NCBI GenBank assembly: GCA_032717465.1
Contig: CM064697.1
Location: 1,402,501-1,466,500 of the forward strand
Reading direction: 5' to 3'
DNA length: 64,000 nt
DNA from: Coenobita brevimanus
Lineage: Eukaryota; Arthropoda; Malacostraca; Decapoda; Coenobitidae
The position numbers and the translations under genes were made by a program. Of the stretch, positions 34,690 to 47,382 are shown piece after piece (within the stretch, counting starts at the first letter, position 1; the number at the start of each line of letters is the position of its first letter). The notes beneath the pieces were generated by a model. It saw only the letters and a program-made list of their open reading frames with translations, made no database searches and was not told the origin of the DNA.

Positions 34690-35297
34690 CCGCCAGTGTT
34701 GGAAGACCCCCTTTCCCCCCCCTCTATGGCTCCACACCGCTGCTGTGGCTGACATCTCACCCGCTACGGTTGCCCGTGGCTCAGTCAGCTGCAGAAGTGT
34801 TGGAACCTGCGGCCACTACAGCTGGCGGTGTGAGGTGGGGTGACGACAGGGCCGCTGTCGCCCTCGCCTCCCCGCTTCTGCTCCGACACGACTGCCACCG
34901 TCCTGCAACTGGCACCATACTCCTGCCGAGGCGCAGTATGGGAGGGAGGACTGGGTCTGATGGTGATATGGCCGCACTGGGTTGCCTTGGCCTGTGTGGC
35001 AGTGAGCGTGTGAGCGGCGGCAGAGCGGTCTATTAGGGGCGGGGCTGGGCAACCTAGGAGGGGTCTGGAGGGTCTGTCAGACGAGGGTGGCGGTGCGGTT
35101 CATCACCGGAAAGCCGTGGCCAAAGTGGGGAGCTGGAAGGAAGAGACGGGCGGGGTGTGGGTGTGGCTCGTGGTCTGGGCGTGAGCGACAGACGTGAGGG
35201 CGTGGGCGGCGGAGGAGAGGGCGTGCGAGGCGGCTGAGGTGGGCACGTTGCCGGGGCCCGGGGGGAGTCCAGCGGGGTTCGTGCCCAGAGCCGCCTG
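34690..35297 (-). other. svp: GC-rich 3' UTR of seven-up (probable)
   Basis: Directly downstream of the seven-up stop codon the DNA is much richer in G and C than its surroundings for about 600 bases. Frames stay open on both strands here through composition. The frame that overlaps the last exon out of phase (35380-35054) is not supported. The true end of the UTR is not visible. Confidence 0.5.
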
Positions 35298-35352
35298 TCA
35301 CATACTGCCCATGTACGGCCAGTTGAAGGTCGATCCGGACAGCAGCATGTCC
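35298..35352 (-). CDS. svp: Seven-up / COUP-TF nuclear receptor, last coding exon
   Basis: This exon encodes the last 17 residues of an NR2F-type orphan nuclear receptor, a DNA-binding transcription factor that acts in the nucleus in neural, heart and photoreceptor fate choices in arthropods. On the minus strand a CCACCACAG acceptor is followed by one base that completes an Arg codon shared with the previous exon. The reading is then DMLLSGSTFNWPYMGSM and TGA. Joined to the exon at 35619, it gives IETLIR then DMLLSG, the AF-2 helix 12 of COUP-TF proteins. The ending WPYMGSM resembles insect seven-up (WPYLPSM as I recall it) more than vertebrate COUP-TF (WPYMSIQ). The exon is 55 bases and the phase agrees across the junction. 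Confidence 0.93.
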
Positions 35353-35869
<517 letters not shown>

Positions 35870-36303
35870 TCATCATTACTCGGTGTCGTGCAGTGTTTAG
35901 GATAGGCTAGTCTTTGAAATGACTTCTTTGTTATTACACTCGTTACACTCATATTTCATTCTAGTGCAGTAACCTTATTGATACTGTATAAATGTACAGA
36001 GAATGATAATTAAATCCTTTCATTAGTAAATCGAAAATGTAAAAATTAAATGTCAGGCACATAACATACTGATACAGAGGCATCCAGAATATGCTGGGAA
36101 TACCAGTCTCGTTTCCAGTTTTTCAGCCGTAATAGGACCAATAAGTTCGAACCGAATATTTCACTTACCGCTTGTATTGTTTCGTTGCAAGGGACAACTT
36201 TTAACGGGTTCTGATTTTCCTTCATTCTTTCTGCACAACCTCCCTCCCTCCCAAACACACTCACACCCACAGGTATACGCTGTCTCTGCATGTCCTCTAT
36301 GTA

Positions 36304-36307
<4 letters not shown>

Positions 36308-36376
<69 letters not shown>
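36308..36376. repeat. (GT)n microsatellite
   Basis: About 34 GT units. Confidence 0.97.
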
Positions 36377-36378
<2 letters not shown>

Positions 36379-37089
36379 AATTTGTCATCTGGGGTGACGA
36401 TGCCACATATTTTTTCCGGTGCGTATGAAGAGATACTGTGAACCCCAAGCAGCAATCCATCAGCCTTCGACGAGGCCCTCACCGCGATGCTGCTTCTTGC
36501 CCGCCACCCTCACTGCCCGTGTTGATACGCGACCACACCGACCTCCACCCACATCAACACAGCTCACAATCACAGTATAAGTAACCCAGATTTGTTTTTG
36601 TGGGTAAGAACAAGAAGCAGGAATGTTGTCCACTCCCTTTCCTTTCAGCTTCGTGCAAAAACGAATCAGCCCAGAAAATAAAAAAATCCTTTTTTTTTTT
36701 TTTTTTATACAAAACTTCCACTCAACATTAGTACTCGTAGATTTAAACCTGTCCTCGTTTCAGCTCAAGAAAATCTCTGCCATCTCCTCTCTATCATTAT
36801 ACTTTACTTCTGCATACGACTCTATAATCTCTTCTACTTTGTTCATGTATCTTTGTCAGTACCAGTAACATACAGTATAATAATATTAAAGTGTAAAATA
36901 TAAGCAGAATCGGAGCAACTATGAACTTCAGTGATTATTCTGAGCGCCGCTGTAATCAGCCTTGTCTGAGAATTAGTCAAGCACGAGATATTTCTCTCCG
37001 AGAACTCATCCAGACTAGAAAACAAGTTCTGTCCCATGACTGAGCAAGAGAGGAATCTAAAGCGATCAGGGAGGATGTGTAGGGTGGTG

Positions 37090-37625
37090 GGAGGAGTGTG
37101 TGGGTTGTGAGTGGAGGGCGAGGGTGTGGTGGGAAGTGGAAGGACGAGGGCAGTGGATTGGGGTGGGAGTGAGGGATGAGGTGGTGGTGGTTGAGAAACG
37201 AACAGCGGGCGGAAACGGTGATGGGTAGGCTAGTGAGTATGGGTGATGGGATGTCTAGAGGGTGGAGGGTAAGCTAGTGGGTGGCGGGTGATGGATAGGC
37301 TTATGGTTGGTGGATGATGGATAGGCTTGAGAGTGGTGGATAGGCTAGTGAGTGGTGGGTAGGCTAGTGAGTGGTGGGTAGGCTTGAGAGTGGTGGATAG
37401 GCTAGTGAGTGGTGGGTAAGCTAATGAGTGGCAGGTAGGCTTGTGAGTGGTGGGTAGGTGATGGATAGGCTAGTGAGTGGTGGATAGGCTTGAGAGTGGT
37501 GGATAGGCTAGTGAGTGGTGGGTAAGCTAATGAGTGGCAGGTAGGCTTGTGAGTGGTGGGTAGGTGATGGATAGGCTAGTGGGATGTGGACATACTAGTG
37601 GGTGGTAGGTGGTGGGTAAGCTACC
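37090..37625. repeat. Minisatellite with a 106-base higher-order repeat
   Basis: GGATAGGCTAGTGAGTGGTG-type units of 18-28 bases fill the region. A block of about 95 bases beginning GGCTTGAGAGTGG at 37381 recurs nearly identically at 37487, giving a 106-base higher-order period. Confidence 0.93.
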
Positions 37626-37654
37626 GAGAGAGATATTGGTGGTGGGTGGTCGGG

Positions 37655-37690
37655 TTCTGATCCACTAGGCCACTCAAGCAGTCCCATCAC
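37655..37690 (-). other. tRNA A-box-like segment
   Basis: The minus strand reads GAGTGGCCTAGTGGATCAG, an excellent A box (TRGCNNAGTGG type). No B box follows at tRNA spacing, and the minisatellite begins right after. It may be the 5' scrap of a tRNA-derived SINE. Confidence 0.3.
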
Positions 37691-37859
37691 TCAGCAGCTC
37701 TCGTGCATGGCGTGAAATACACCTTGTAACAATTTATCACCATTGTAATTCAAATCAGCAGGCAGGGGGAGGAAGCGAGGCAAGCAGGTGCAGTCGTAAA
37801 TATGGGAGATTGCTGGCATAATGAGGGATGGGCTTGTATGAGGAGGCCACACCGGCTCC

Positions 37860-38110
37860 ACGCCTCATATTCTACCGTCTCACACTCCACACTTTATATT
37901 CCATCCCCCCTCACATCACCACTCCCCCTCCCCATTACATCGCCAATCCTCCTCCTTGCACCATCACCCCAGCTCTCGTATTCCATCCTCTTACACCACT
38001 CTACCACCACTCAACCCCTCACACCACCACTCAACCCCTCAAACCCCGACTAAACCCCTTACACCACCACTCTGCCGCTCAAATTCCATCCTGTCACATC
38101 ACAGTCCATC
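37860..38110. repeat. CACCACTC-rich low-complexity stretch
   Basis: ACACCACCACTCAACCCCTC-like units recur (37990-38080). Frames here are threonine/proline/histidine-rich artefacts. Confidence 0.75.
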
Positions 38111-38199
38111 TTGCGAGCCAAGTATTCTCAGAGCATACAGATTATTAGTTACATCTTTAGCTTACACATAACGCACTTACTTTGTTTTGTACGATTGTA

Positions 38200-38705
38200 G
38201 CTTTTAATTTTGTCATGCCTCTCGATAAAGCACATGTAACCTAATGTAACAGTACACATTTAATCTTACAACTGACCCGTAACTTAACCAAACCTTAAAA
38301 ACACACATCTGACCCATCCCACCTACCTAACAGCAAGCACCTACTCTTACTCAGTTTAATCCAACATACATCGAATTAAACTTATCAGCCAGCACCTCAC
38401 CTAATCCATCTTCACCCAGTCTGACACACGTTCAGCCAAAAGAAACACCCGTACCACTTAATTCAACCCATCCAGCTGACACATCAACATAATTATAATA
38501 CGTATCCATGCAATCTGTTTTAATCAACTGTAACAATTAATACCTCACCAAACCCAACCCAACCAACCCAACCAAACCAAACCTAAATTAAGCTAAACTA
38601 AGCAAAATGGAACTAAAACCATCCCACTCAACGCAAACTAAAGTAAACTAAGCTAAACTAGAACTCAACCTTGCCTAATCCAGTGTAACCTAACCTAACG
38701 TGACG
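38200..38705. repeat. CTAA/CCAAC-rich low-complexity region
   Basis: Strings such as CCAACCCAACCAACCCAACC and AAGCTAAACTAAGC fill the region, ending in CCTAACCTAACG. It resembles the arthropod telomere motif only in passing. Confidence 0.65.
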
Positions 38706-38839
38706 GCATGGTGTGGCATGTTAGCGTGTCCCCGTCTGCGTCACCGGCCACAACAAGCCGTCCACAGAAGCTCCTCGCCAAAATAACGACATATTTTATC
38801 GCCTCTTACACCGTCGACATTTTTCTCTCTCAATTTCAG

Positions 38840-39134
38840 CCGCCCCCCCCCCCTCCCAACCACACTTCCTGCCCCCCACCTCCTCCTTCCCTCCCCCACT
38901 CCCACCTCCTCCTCCTCTCCGTCCCCTCCACCTACATCTCTTCCACTTTTCCTTGGCCCTGTGTGTCTTCCCTTCCTCCACCTTCTCCTTCCCTCCCTCT
39001 CTTCCTTCTTTCCTCTGTCCCTCCCCCACACTTTTCAGTGGCTTTCACTGCTTTCGTTGCCACCCAAACTTCCTTCCCTTCTGATCTTCTTTGCTTCACC
39101 TTCTCCTACCTTTTCTCACCTGTTCCTAGCTCTT

Positions 39135-39177
<43 letters not shown>

Positions 39178-39275
39178 ATGCCATTCATCAACTCATGGCT
39201 CCTTAATGTTGTTGCCAGTGTGAGAGAGAGCCTGCTAGGAGGAGGAGGAGGAGGAGGAGGAGGAGGAGGAGGAGG
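38840..39275. repeat. Pyrimidine tract, (CT)n, then (GGA)n
   Basis: C/T-rich DNA is followed by (CT)n at 39137-39173 and (GGA)n at 39238-39275, and purine-rich DNA continues to 39540. Frames are compositional. Confidence 0.9.
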
Positions 39276-39622
39276 AAAAATAAGGAGGGCGAAGAACCTA
39301 AAGAAAGGAGAAATAATGAGACAGAAAAGGGAGGGGGGAGAAAGAGAGAACGAAGAATGCTACGGAAGGGGAAGTGGGAGGAGGAGGAGGAGGAGGAGGA
39401 CTAGGAAGAAAAGAAAAAGAATGGTACGAGCAGAGAGAAAAAGACAGATGAAGTGGCAAAGTGGAGAAAGAGATGAAGATGGAGAAGGACATGCGATAAA
39501 GAAAAATAAGAGGCGAAGGGAGGGTGTGGGAGACTCGGAATGAAGTTAAAGAAAGACAAATAGAAAATACAAAAGATAATTCACTTTGCCCGTTCCATCT
39601 GGTGGTTCATGTACTGAGCACT

Positions 39623-40209
<587 letters not shown>

Positions 40210-40330
40210 CACTTTAACCTGGCCTGGAGTATTGTCCTTTTGCATTTTTTAATTTCACATAGCTTTGTGGCAGAAAATGACAATGATTCTGCACAACATT
40301 CTATCCATAACACCTCTTCGTGACTAGCAT
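40210..40330 (+). repeat. Dispersed repeat, copy 2 (partner at 1692-1820)
   Basis: Reads CCTGGAGTATTGTCCTTTTG, then TTTGTGGCAGAAAATGACAA, then CTATCCATAACACC. Each block is found in the same order in copy 1, about 38.5 kb to the left and in the same orientation. Confidence 0.55.
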
Positions 40331-40539
40331 TATATCCTGGGGTTAATCTCTTGTTGTAATTATCCGTTTTTCAAGCAGCCTTGTCACAGGAAGGGAGTGT
40401 GAGCCGTGACTTTCGTGTCCTATAGTTCACACCGATATGGCGTAAGAAATAAACGAATTTCCCCTTAGATAGGGGGTGATGCTCGTGATGATAATGAGGA
40501 CGACGATGATAAACCACAATTTCCCATTTCTCCTCCCCA

Positions 40540-40790
40540 CCCTACTACATTTCTTATCCACTTTCCCACGCCACCATATTTCCCTTCCACCTCCCCGCCC
40601 CACCACACTTCCCTTTCACTTCCCCACCCCACAGTATTTCCTTTTCACTTCCCCGCTCCACCATATTTCCCTTCCACTTCTCCACCCCACTACATTTTCT
40701 TTCCACCTCCCCGCCCCACACACTCCCCTTCCACTCCCTACCCCACACTGCCCTTCCACTTCCCCGCCCCACCACACTTCCCCGGGCGCT
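40540..40790. repeat. Minisatellite, about 28-30 base unit
   Basis: CTTCCACCTCCCCGCCCCAC followed by CACATTTCC variants repeat eight to nine times. Confidence 0.9.
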
Positions 40791-40899
40791 GCGAACCCTC
40801 GGGAATTAGAGCGAAGCGGCAGGAACGAAGGTAAATGAAGACGGAGAGTCGCATGGAGGAGGCAAAGGGTGGAGGGGGTGGAGGGATGTACTGCCACAC

Positions 40900-42720
40900 A
40901 CTCTCACGCCTCCCTACCTCACCCTGTTCCTCTCTTATGTCCTCTGTCTCACTTCTTTTCGTCTCACTCTATCCTTAGCTCACTCTTTCTTTTCTCACGG
41001 CTCTCTGCCTCACACCGTACCTATCATTTCTTCTGTCTCACTTGTCCCTGCTTAATCTCATTCCATCTAAAGCATCCTCCCTCACGTTATTTCACTCTCA
41101 CGGTATGCTCACGTCTTCCTCACTCGCTTCATCCCAGACCTGTCTCACCTCCTCACTTGCCTCATGATCTAACTCGTCTCACCTCCCCACTTGCTTCATT
41201 CCCTAATTTGTCTCATCTCCTCAGTTGCCTCATCCCCTGATCTTTTTCATCCCCTGATCTTTTTCATCTTCTCACTCGCCTCAACCTGTTTTCATTCTTC
41301 TGTTGCAGCCCATTCTTTTTTTGCATCACACTTCTCACTACAGGTTTATCTGTTCCCTGCTTCACCTCTCCCCTGCCACACCCATTTCCTCCTCCTCCCA
41401 CCTCCTCACTCCCCCTTTGCCTCACCCCTCCCCTGCCTCATCTCCCATCCTTTGCCTGCCTCTCTCCTCCTCTCCCCCGAGTAATGGTTCCCTCAATGAC
41501 ACGGCTAATTACACTCGCCGCCTCTTCTCAAACACAGCCTCTAGTGATCCCCCTCTTCCCACTAACTCCTACCACCTTCCCCCAGTAACCCATCCTCCCC
41601 TCTCATACCTGTCTCTTTCAGTCATTCTTCTTGGCTGTTACTTTCTCCCTCACTTTTTACTTCTTGCTTCTGTTTCTCTTCTCATTTTTTCTGTCTCAGC
41701 ACCTTCGTTACTTCCCTGTATTGTGGACCGTCTAACTCAGTCCTGTCTCTGCTTTCCCAACTTCCATACTTCTCCTTCTTCATTTCTGCCACGTCCATAT
41801 CTTCCCTTACTTCCTTCCTAGAAAGCGTTTCCAGTTTTTCCTGTTTCATTTCTATTCAACTTCCCTATCTTATCGCCCTCATATTCATTTTCTCGTGCCG
41901 TTCCTTTCATGTATTCTTTCTGCTCCTTAGTACTGTACAGATTTCCTATAGCTGCCTATCTCTCTTTCCCATCTCTATCCCAACACCATTTTCAATTGTC
42001 CCTATTCTTTCCTTTCCCCTTCCCTCATATTACCCGCTTATCCTTAATCCTGTTCATTACTTCTCTAATCTCCCTTCAACCATTTTCTCCCTGTTCCTTC
42101 GTAGTACCCCTTTTTCATCTGTTCTTCCTGTTTCCCCTTCCCTTCTTCCCCCTCTCCCTTCGGTAGCTATTGCTCTTTCCATTACCTTTCATATATCTTA
42201 TCCATTTCTCTTCCTGTGCACTCTTATTTGTTCCTTATCACTACCATCTCCCCTCTCCTTTTCTTCCCCTTTCTCTTCCCTAGCACCGTTTTCCTTTACC
42301 CTTCTTATCTCTCCCACCCCATTCCTCCCACCATACCCCTCTGTCCCTTCCCCTACACTCCTTACTATCTCTCCCATCCCTTCCATGCGCTCATTACCCC
42401 CAGTCCCTTCCCTTATGCCCCAGTCCCCCCACCATACCCCCTGTCCCATCCCATATACCCTTCCTTCTTATCTCTCTCTCTCTCCCCTTCCAGTCCCCCA
42501 ATACCCCCAGTCCCTTCCCTTATACCTCAGTCCTCCCTCCATACCCCCCTGTCCCATCCCTTACAGCCCTCCTTCGTATCTGTCACCGCTTCCAGTCCCC
42601 TATTACCACCAGCCCCTTCCTTTAGACCTCATTCCTCCCTCCATACCCCACTGTCCCATCCCCTCCAGCCCTCCTTCCTATCTCTCTCGCCCCTTCCAGT
42701 CCCCCATTACCCCTTATAGC
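40900..42720. repeat. 1.8 kb pyrimidine tract with internal minisatellite
   Basis: Almost continuous C/T-rich DNA. At about 42420-42720 a unit of 102-108 bases containing CCATACCCCCCTGTCCCATC repeats about three times. Serine/proline/leucine frames up to 172 residues are compositional. A short island of balanced sequence interrupts at 41488-41545. Confidence 0.9.
41488..41545. promoter_or_regulatory. Candidate regulatory island 1
   Basis: Within the pyrimidine tract a 58-base segment of mixed composition carries GTAATGG and GGCTAATTACACTC, homeodomain-type TAAT cores. Function is inference only. Confidence 0.2.
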
Positions 42721-42814
42721 CCCTTCCTTTCCCGTTTAAGGCCGCCCCCTCCGCCTGTTATAATATGGCCTGAGATTCCTACCCTTCTTTTAAGACAAAC
42801 GACCTCATATCTAA

Positions 42815-42900
42815 ATTGTAGCGCGTAATTTGAGTCCTCATGAATATTCAGAGAGAACGGCGACGCTCAGCCTTTTGCACCGTGATGTATGAGGCAGAGG
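42815..42900. promoter_or_regulatory. Candidate regulatory island 2
   Basis: Mixed-composition sequence with GCGTAATTTGAG and CATGAATATTCA (octamer-like) just after the minisatellite. Inference only. Confidence 0.2.
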
Positions 42901-43539
42901 GAGGGCGGGGGGAAGTTTTTATTTTTATTTTTTTGGTCATTTTTTCCTTTTTTCCTAGAGGGTCCTCTTTCTCATCTCTTTGTCATTGTCCATTTTGGAC
43001 TCTCTTCCACCTTCGTCTTTCTTTTCCATATAGCCTAGAAGTCGTTGCTCTCTCTCTCTCTCTGTCTCTCTCTCTAGGTATTCAGATCTTTATATTACTT
43101 TTCACGCTTTTTCTCCATTCCAGTTCAAAATACACATTAAAAAAAGCATTAACTCATCTTTAAAATTTCCCTCTTTTAAAATGCGCTACTAAAATATGTT
43201 AAACTACTGCCATCAAGTGCCGTGTTTGCAGCGATTTATCATAATGGATCATTTTTAGAACCAGCATCGTCATTTTTCATATTAGTTCAGAAATGGTGAG
43301 AGTATGCTGGTCTGGTTTATAATTTTTCGCCTTTTCATTTGTTCACCTGTTTTTCCAACATTCTTTGATGGGTTGGCTGAAGTACTGAATTATGAGAGAG
43401 AGAGAGAGAGTGAGAGAGAGGTTAAAGGGGGGTAAAAGCGTTGCAAAAAAGAGCAACAACAAATGGGAAACAGAAAAAAGAAAGAAGGCTTGTAAAAAAC
43501 CTGTGTGTAGGAATAATTAGGGCGAGCATGGAGGGAGCT

Positions 43540-43680
43540 AGGGTGTTGGTGGTCGCTTAATCACCCGCGGCGTAATGACCATGGGGGGGTTGGCACTAGA
43601 GAAAACGTAATGACACTGTAATGGTAGGGGTAACTCGCTCCCGCACAACTGTGAAAGGCAGAACATAAGCCGCGTGAGAG
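43540..43680. promoter_or_regulatory. Candidate regulatory island 3
   Basis: Three TAATG-type sites in 80 bases (GCGTAATGACC, ACGTAATGACAC, CTGTAATGGTAG) plus GCTTAATCACCCG, flanked on both sides by (GA)n tracts (43394-43420 and 43675-43698) that could bind GAGA factor. Confidence 0.25.
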
Positions 43681-43698
43681 AGAGAGAGAGAGAGAGAT

Positions 43699-44430
43699 TC
43701 CAAGCTTCGTTTCGTAGTTTTTCCATTTAATTATTTTTAGTATTAATTTTATATCGATTTTCATGTCTTTAAATTCTGGAACAGTTATGACTTAGGTAAC
43801 GATTAATTTATTTATTTATTTATTTTTTCTTTTGAGAGAGAAACAGGGTCATGTTGTTTTTCCTTTTTTTATTATTATTCTGAAAGATGTGAGTATTTTC
43901 AGGCTTTTTTTTTTTTTTTTTTTTAGGCAGCCGTTATATTGTAGGCAGTGATGCTTTACGCGACTCTGTTTTTAGGATGCACTTGTCATTAACGTGGTTT
44001 TTGTTGATAATATTAGTTTTGGTTTACTTTATTCTCTATTCATTTGCAGTTAATTATATTCTAGAAGCTTTCTTCTTTTTGAAACTGATTTTTTTTTTTT
44101 TTCATCTGTGAAGCAATTTTATTTGATCTTTTCACGTTTTTGTTCAGGAAAATTGTTTTGTTTTTGAGGGAAAATTGCAGCTTTTGCTTAAGCCTTCGAT
44201 ATTTGTTTCAGCACTTTAAGGGATATTTTCTCTGTTAAATCAGTACTGGGTTGATTTTAATTTTCGCTCAAACCATTCCTAAGAAATATGATGTGGCTCT
44301 AAATCTGAAGGGTTTATTTTGTTATTAATTAATATAGTTTACGTATTTGTGAGAAGTTTGTCAGCATCTGAACGAACTGCCTGCTGACTGTGAGTGCCAT
44401 TCGTTTTTTAGTTTGGACGCTCGTGAGTAT
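43699..44430. other. T-rich intronic DNA
   Basis: Many T runs (43904-43924, 44091-44102) and TTTATTTATTTAT. No gene signal. Confidence 0.5.
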
Positions 44431-44432
44431 AC

Positions 44433-44467
<35 letters not shown>
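44433..44467. repeat. (GA)n microsatellite
   Basis: About 17 GA units, adjacent to candidate island 4. Confidence 0.95.
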
Positions 44468-44470
<3 letters not shown>

Positions 44471-44560
44471 GGAAGGAAAGGGTAGTGACATTGTGGCTAA
44501 TGGATGGCCGGGATAGAGGATTAACGCCGGCTCATTAGTCGCGGTGGGAGAAGGAGAAGA
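44468..44560. promoter_or_regulatory. Candidate regulatory island 4
   Basis: GGCTAATGGATGG, AGGATTAACGCC and CTCATTAGTCGC give three homeodomain-type cores in 60 bases, directly after (GA)n. Inference only. Confidence 0.25.
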
Positions 44561-45032
44561 AGATGAGGAGGATGAGGATGAGGATAAACAAAGAGTAAGA
44601 AGAGAAGTGTTTAAAATCAAAATACCGATACGACGAGAAAGCATGTGAAGAGAAGTTAAGAAGAGGAGGAGGAGGAGGAGGAGCAGGAGGAGGAGGAGGA
44701 GGTGAACTGCTCAGATGTTAAGAAGAATATATATTATAAAGAATAATAAAATGAAGAATGCATTATTTGATGAAGCGTATGAAGAGCAGAATGAAAAGTA
44801 GGGGTGGTATGATGATGAGGTGGAAACAGATAATGGCGATAGGAAAGGGAAGAACTCAGACTGGAGACACAGGAGAACGATAAGCAGTGAGAGAAGAGTG
44901 AAAGGGAGAAGGGGAGAAAAGTAATGAGTGTACAAGAAAAGCACATAAAATAGGATGGGAAAGTGAGGGGATAAAACACGATCACAAAATAATAATAATA
45001 ATGGTAATAATAATAATAATGATAATAATGAT
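44561..45032. repeat. GGA/GATGA-rich purine DNA and (AAT)n
   Basis: (GGA)n at 44665-44700 and (AAT)n at 44989-45032 with G interruptions. Confidence 0.85.
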
Positions 45033-45094
45033 ACAGTTCTAGACCTCATGAGATAAGGCATGGAAGGTGGTTGGGTCATCACCACAAACGCACG

Positions 45095-45300
45095 CTGATG
45101 AGGCCACGCCCACACCCACGCCTACGCCCACACATAGATCTACATCCACACCCGTCTCTACGCTTACACCCACAGCTACGCTTACGACCACAGCTACACT
45201 TACACCTACATCCACGCCCACACCCACTCCTTCACCTACACCCACACTGACACCCACACCCACGCCCACGCATATATCCACACCCACATCATACACATGC
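45095..45300. repeat. CCCACACCTACG hexamer-type minisatellite
   Basis: Multiples of 6 bases (CCCACA, CCTACG, CTTACA variants) repeat for about 200 bases, keeping threonine/proline frames open. Confidence 0.93.
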
Positions 45301-45329
45301 CTACGTTTAAGATGAATTTTAGCTTGCTG

Positions 45330-45745
45330 ATGTTTGGTTGGGGTGGGGATGGCTTGGTTGGGTTGTGGAAGGTTTAGTTGTGTTCCGATGGGCTTGGCAG
45401 GGTTCAGCATTTGGCTGGGTTGCAAGCAGCATGGTTGGGTTAAGGAGGGTTTAGTTTGCTTGGGGAGGGTTTGAGTTGGTTGGGGAGAGCTTGATTTTGG
45501 TTGTATTAGAGAAGGTTTGTTTGTGCCGGAGAGGGCTTTGTTGGGTTGGGGAGAGCTTGGTTCGGTTGAGAAGGGCTTGGTTCGCTTGGGAAGGGTTTAG
45601 TTGGGTTGAGATGGTTTTGTTGGGTTGGGGATTTCTTGTTTGGATTGGAGAGAGGTTAGCTGGATTGGGGAGGACTTGGTTGGATTGAGGAGGACTTGGT
45701 TGAGTTGAGGAGGGCTTAGTTAGATATAAGGCTGTTTTGTAAGGT
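45330..45745. repeat. Minisatellite, about 20-base unit
   Basis: TTGGGTTGGGGAGGGCTTGG variants recur about 18 times. Confidence 0.92.
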
Positions 45746-45879
45746 TAAGAAGATTGGATATGTACCGTATAGCCTGGGTGATTAGTTGGTCAGGGGTAGA
45801 GTAGGTAGGATGAGACAGGGTAGAATAGGGTGGAAGAGGATAGGGGAGGGAAGAACAGAAGCAGCGGGAAAACAGAGTG

Positions 45880-46190
45880 GTCCCTTTACGACGTCGCCAT
45901 ACTGGGTGGGAATGTGTGATAAAGTTTTGATTGATTTGTTCGGGCCTCGTAAAACCTTAACAGACTGTGATGGGGCCGCCACGGAAGCCATCTCCCCTAC
46001 CAGTGATTTATTGTCTCTGCTGCCGCGCCTCCAGGGAACCACGCCGTCAGTAGAAGCGCCACCTTCTCACGTCAACACCCTGAGGTGCTATGAGCACCAC
46101 AGATTATTCAGTGGTCTTTTTGAGTGTGCAGTAGGATGCTTTAAATTGCTAAATGTGTCACATGTTAATATGCAGTATCTCTGAATTTAG
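45880..46190. other. Island of balanced unique sequence
   Basis: About 300 bases of mixed composition stand out between repeats, with frames open on both strands (45786-46184 plus, 46042-45782 minus). No protein family recognised. It could be a conserved non-coding element or an unrecognised exon. Confidence 0.3.
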
Positions 46191-46590
46191 CTGTAAAAAA
46201 TTAGGGATGCCAGAAATTGCTGAATATTTTTTGAATGTGAAATTGGAATATTTGGAATGATAATGTGCTGAAAATTAATTTGTGGCCTGTTTCCATGTAG
46301 CTCTTAGAAATATGACCAGAATTTTCAGCTGTTGTTTAAAATAATATTGTAATTACAGCTGTATCATGTCTTGCTTCACCCACTAAATGTCTCGTCGCCA
46401 GCACTTACAAATAAGTCCCACTTGTAGTACTCCTCACCCAGCCCAAGCCTCCTACCACGACATCACTTGACCAGCATTACTTCATCAGTAACTTTTCGCT
46501 ACCACCAGCTCATCAACGCAATACCACCAGCATAACAGCACCGGCAAATCGCTACCACAACATCAGGATTGTTTTTAAACTCTTACCATC
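46191..46590. other. Unique AT-rich sequence, no gene
   Basis: Nothing recognised. Confidence 0.5.
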
Positions 46591-46890
46591 GCATCAACGC
46601 CATTAAACCACCACCATCACCACTACCACCAATACCACCGTCACGGTAACACCCATAACACCAACACTCCCACCATCACCACCCCATCAACACCATTACG
46701 TCAACTCACCACATCATCATCAACACCATTACGAGAACTCACCACCACATCAACGCCATTACATCAACCCACCACCACATCAGCACCATTGCATCAACTC
46801 ACCACCACATCAACCCAATACCACAACCACAACAAAACAGAACACCTCAGCAGCCATATATCAGCACATCAACACATCAAAACAACAACA
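46591..46890. repeat. Minisatellite, ACCACCACATCAACGCCATT unit
   Basis: Units of about 27-30 bases (ACATCAACxCCATTACATCA) repeat with trinucleotide CAC filler. Confidence 0.9.
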
Positions 46891-47321
46891 CCGTCAGCCC
46901 ACAACAAAAACGGGTCCGTGTGACCATAAAGAAAGGCACGTCACAACAGAGCGACCTCAACAACCTGACCCTAATCGCAAACTTAACTTAGGATAATTTC
47001 CCACTCTTAGCTGCGATTGGGTGTTTGCATGACAGTATATGAAACAGTATAGTGCTTTTTTTTTCAACTGGATTTGTTTTGTACGAAGAACGGAAGACAA
47101 GTTGAACACTGAGCTTAATCTTTTCCACCTGCGATAATTTTGCTCTGTTAATTCAGATTTCTTTTTCGCTGTCAGAACAAGACTTTGATATAGAAACTTC
47201 TGCACTGCCTGTTTCTTAGTCCTCTATAGAAAAATTTATCAAAGGTATGACAAAAGGGAATTAACTATAATTCTGCATATATTACTACCATCCTGGGCAT
47301 CTTCTCCCTCCACCCTTACGC

Positions 47322-47322
<1 letters not shown>

Positions 47323-47381
<59 letters not shown>
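47323..47381. repeat. (GT)n microsatellite
   Basis: About 29 GT units. Confidence 0.97.

Positions 47382-47382
<1 letters not shown>

Noticed and set aside
38680..38700. CCTAACCTAACG as interstitial arthropod telomere repeat
   Set aside because: Only two tandem units inside a generally CTAA-rich stretch, not an array.
45786..46184. 132-residue plus-strand frame
   Set aside because: No recognised domain and the first third is minisatellite-like. Kept only as an unexplained island.
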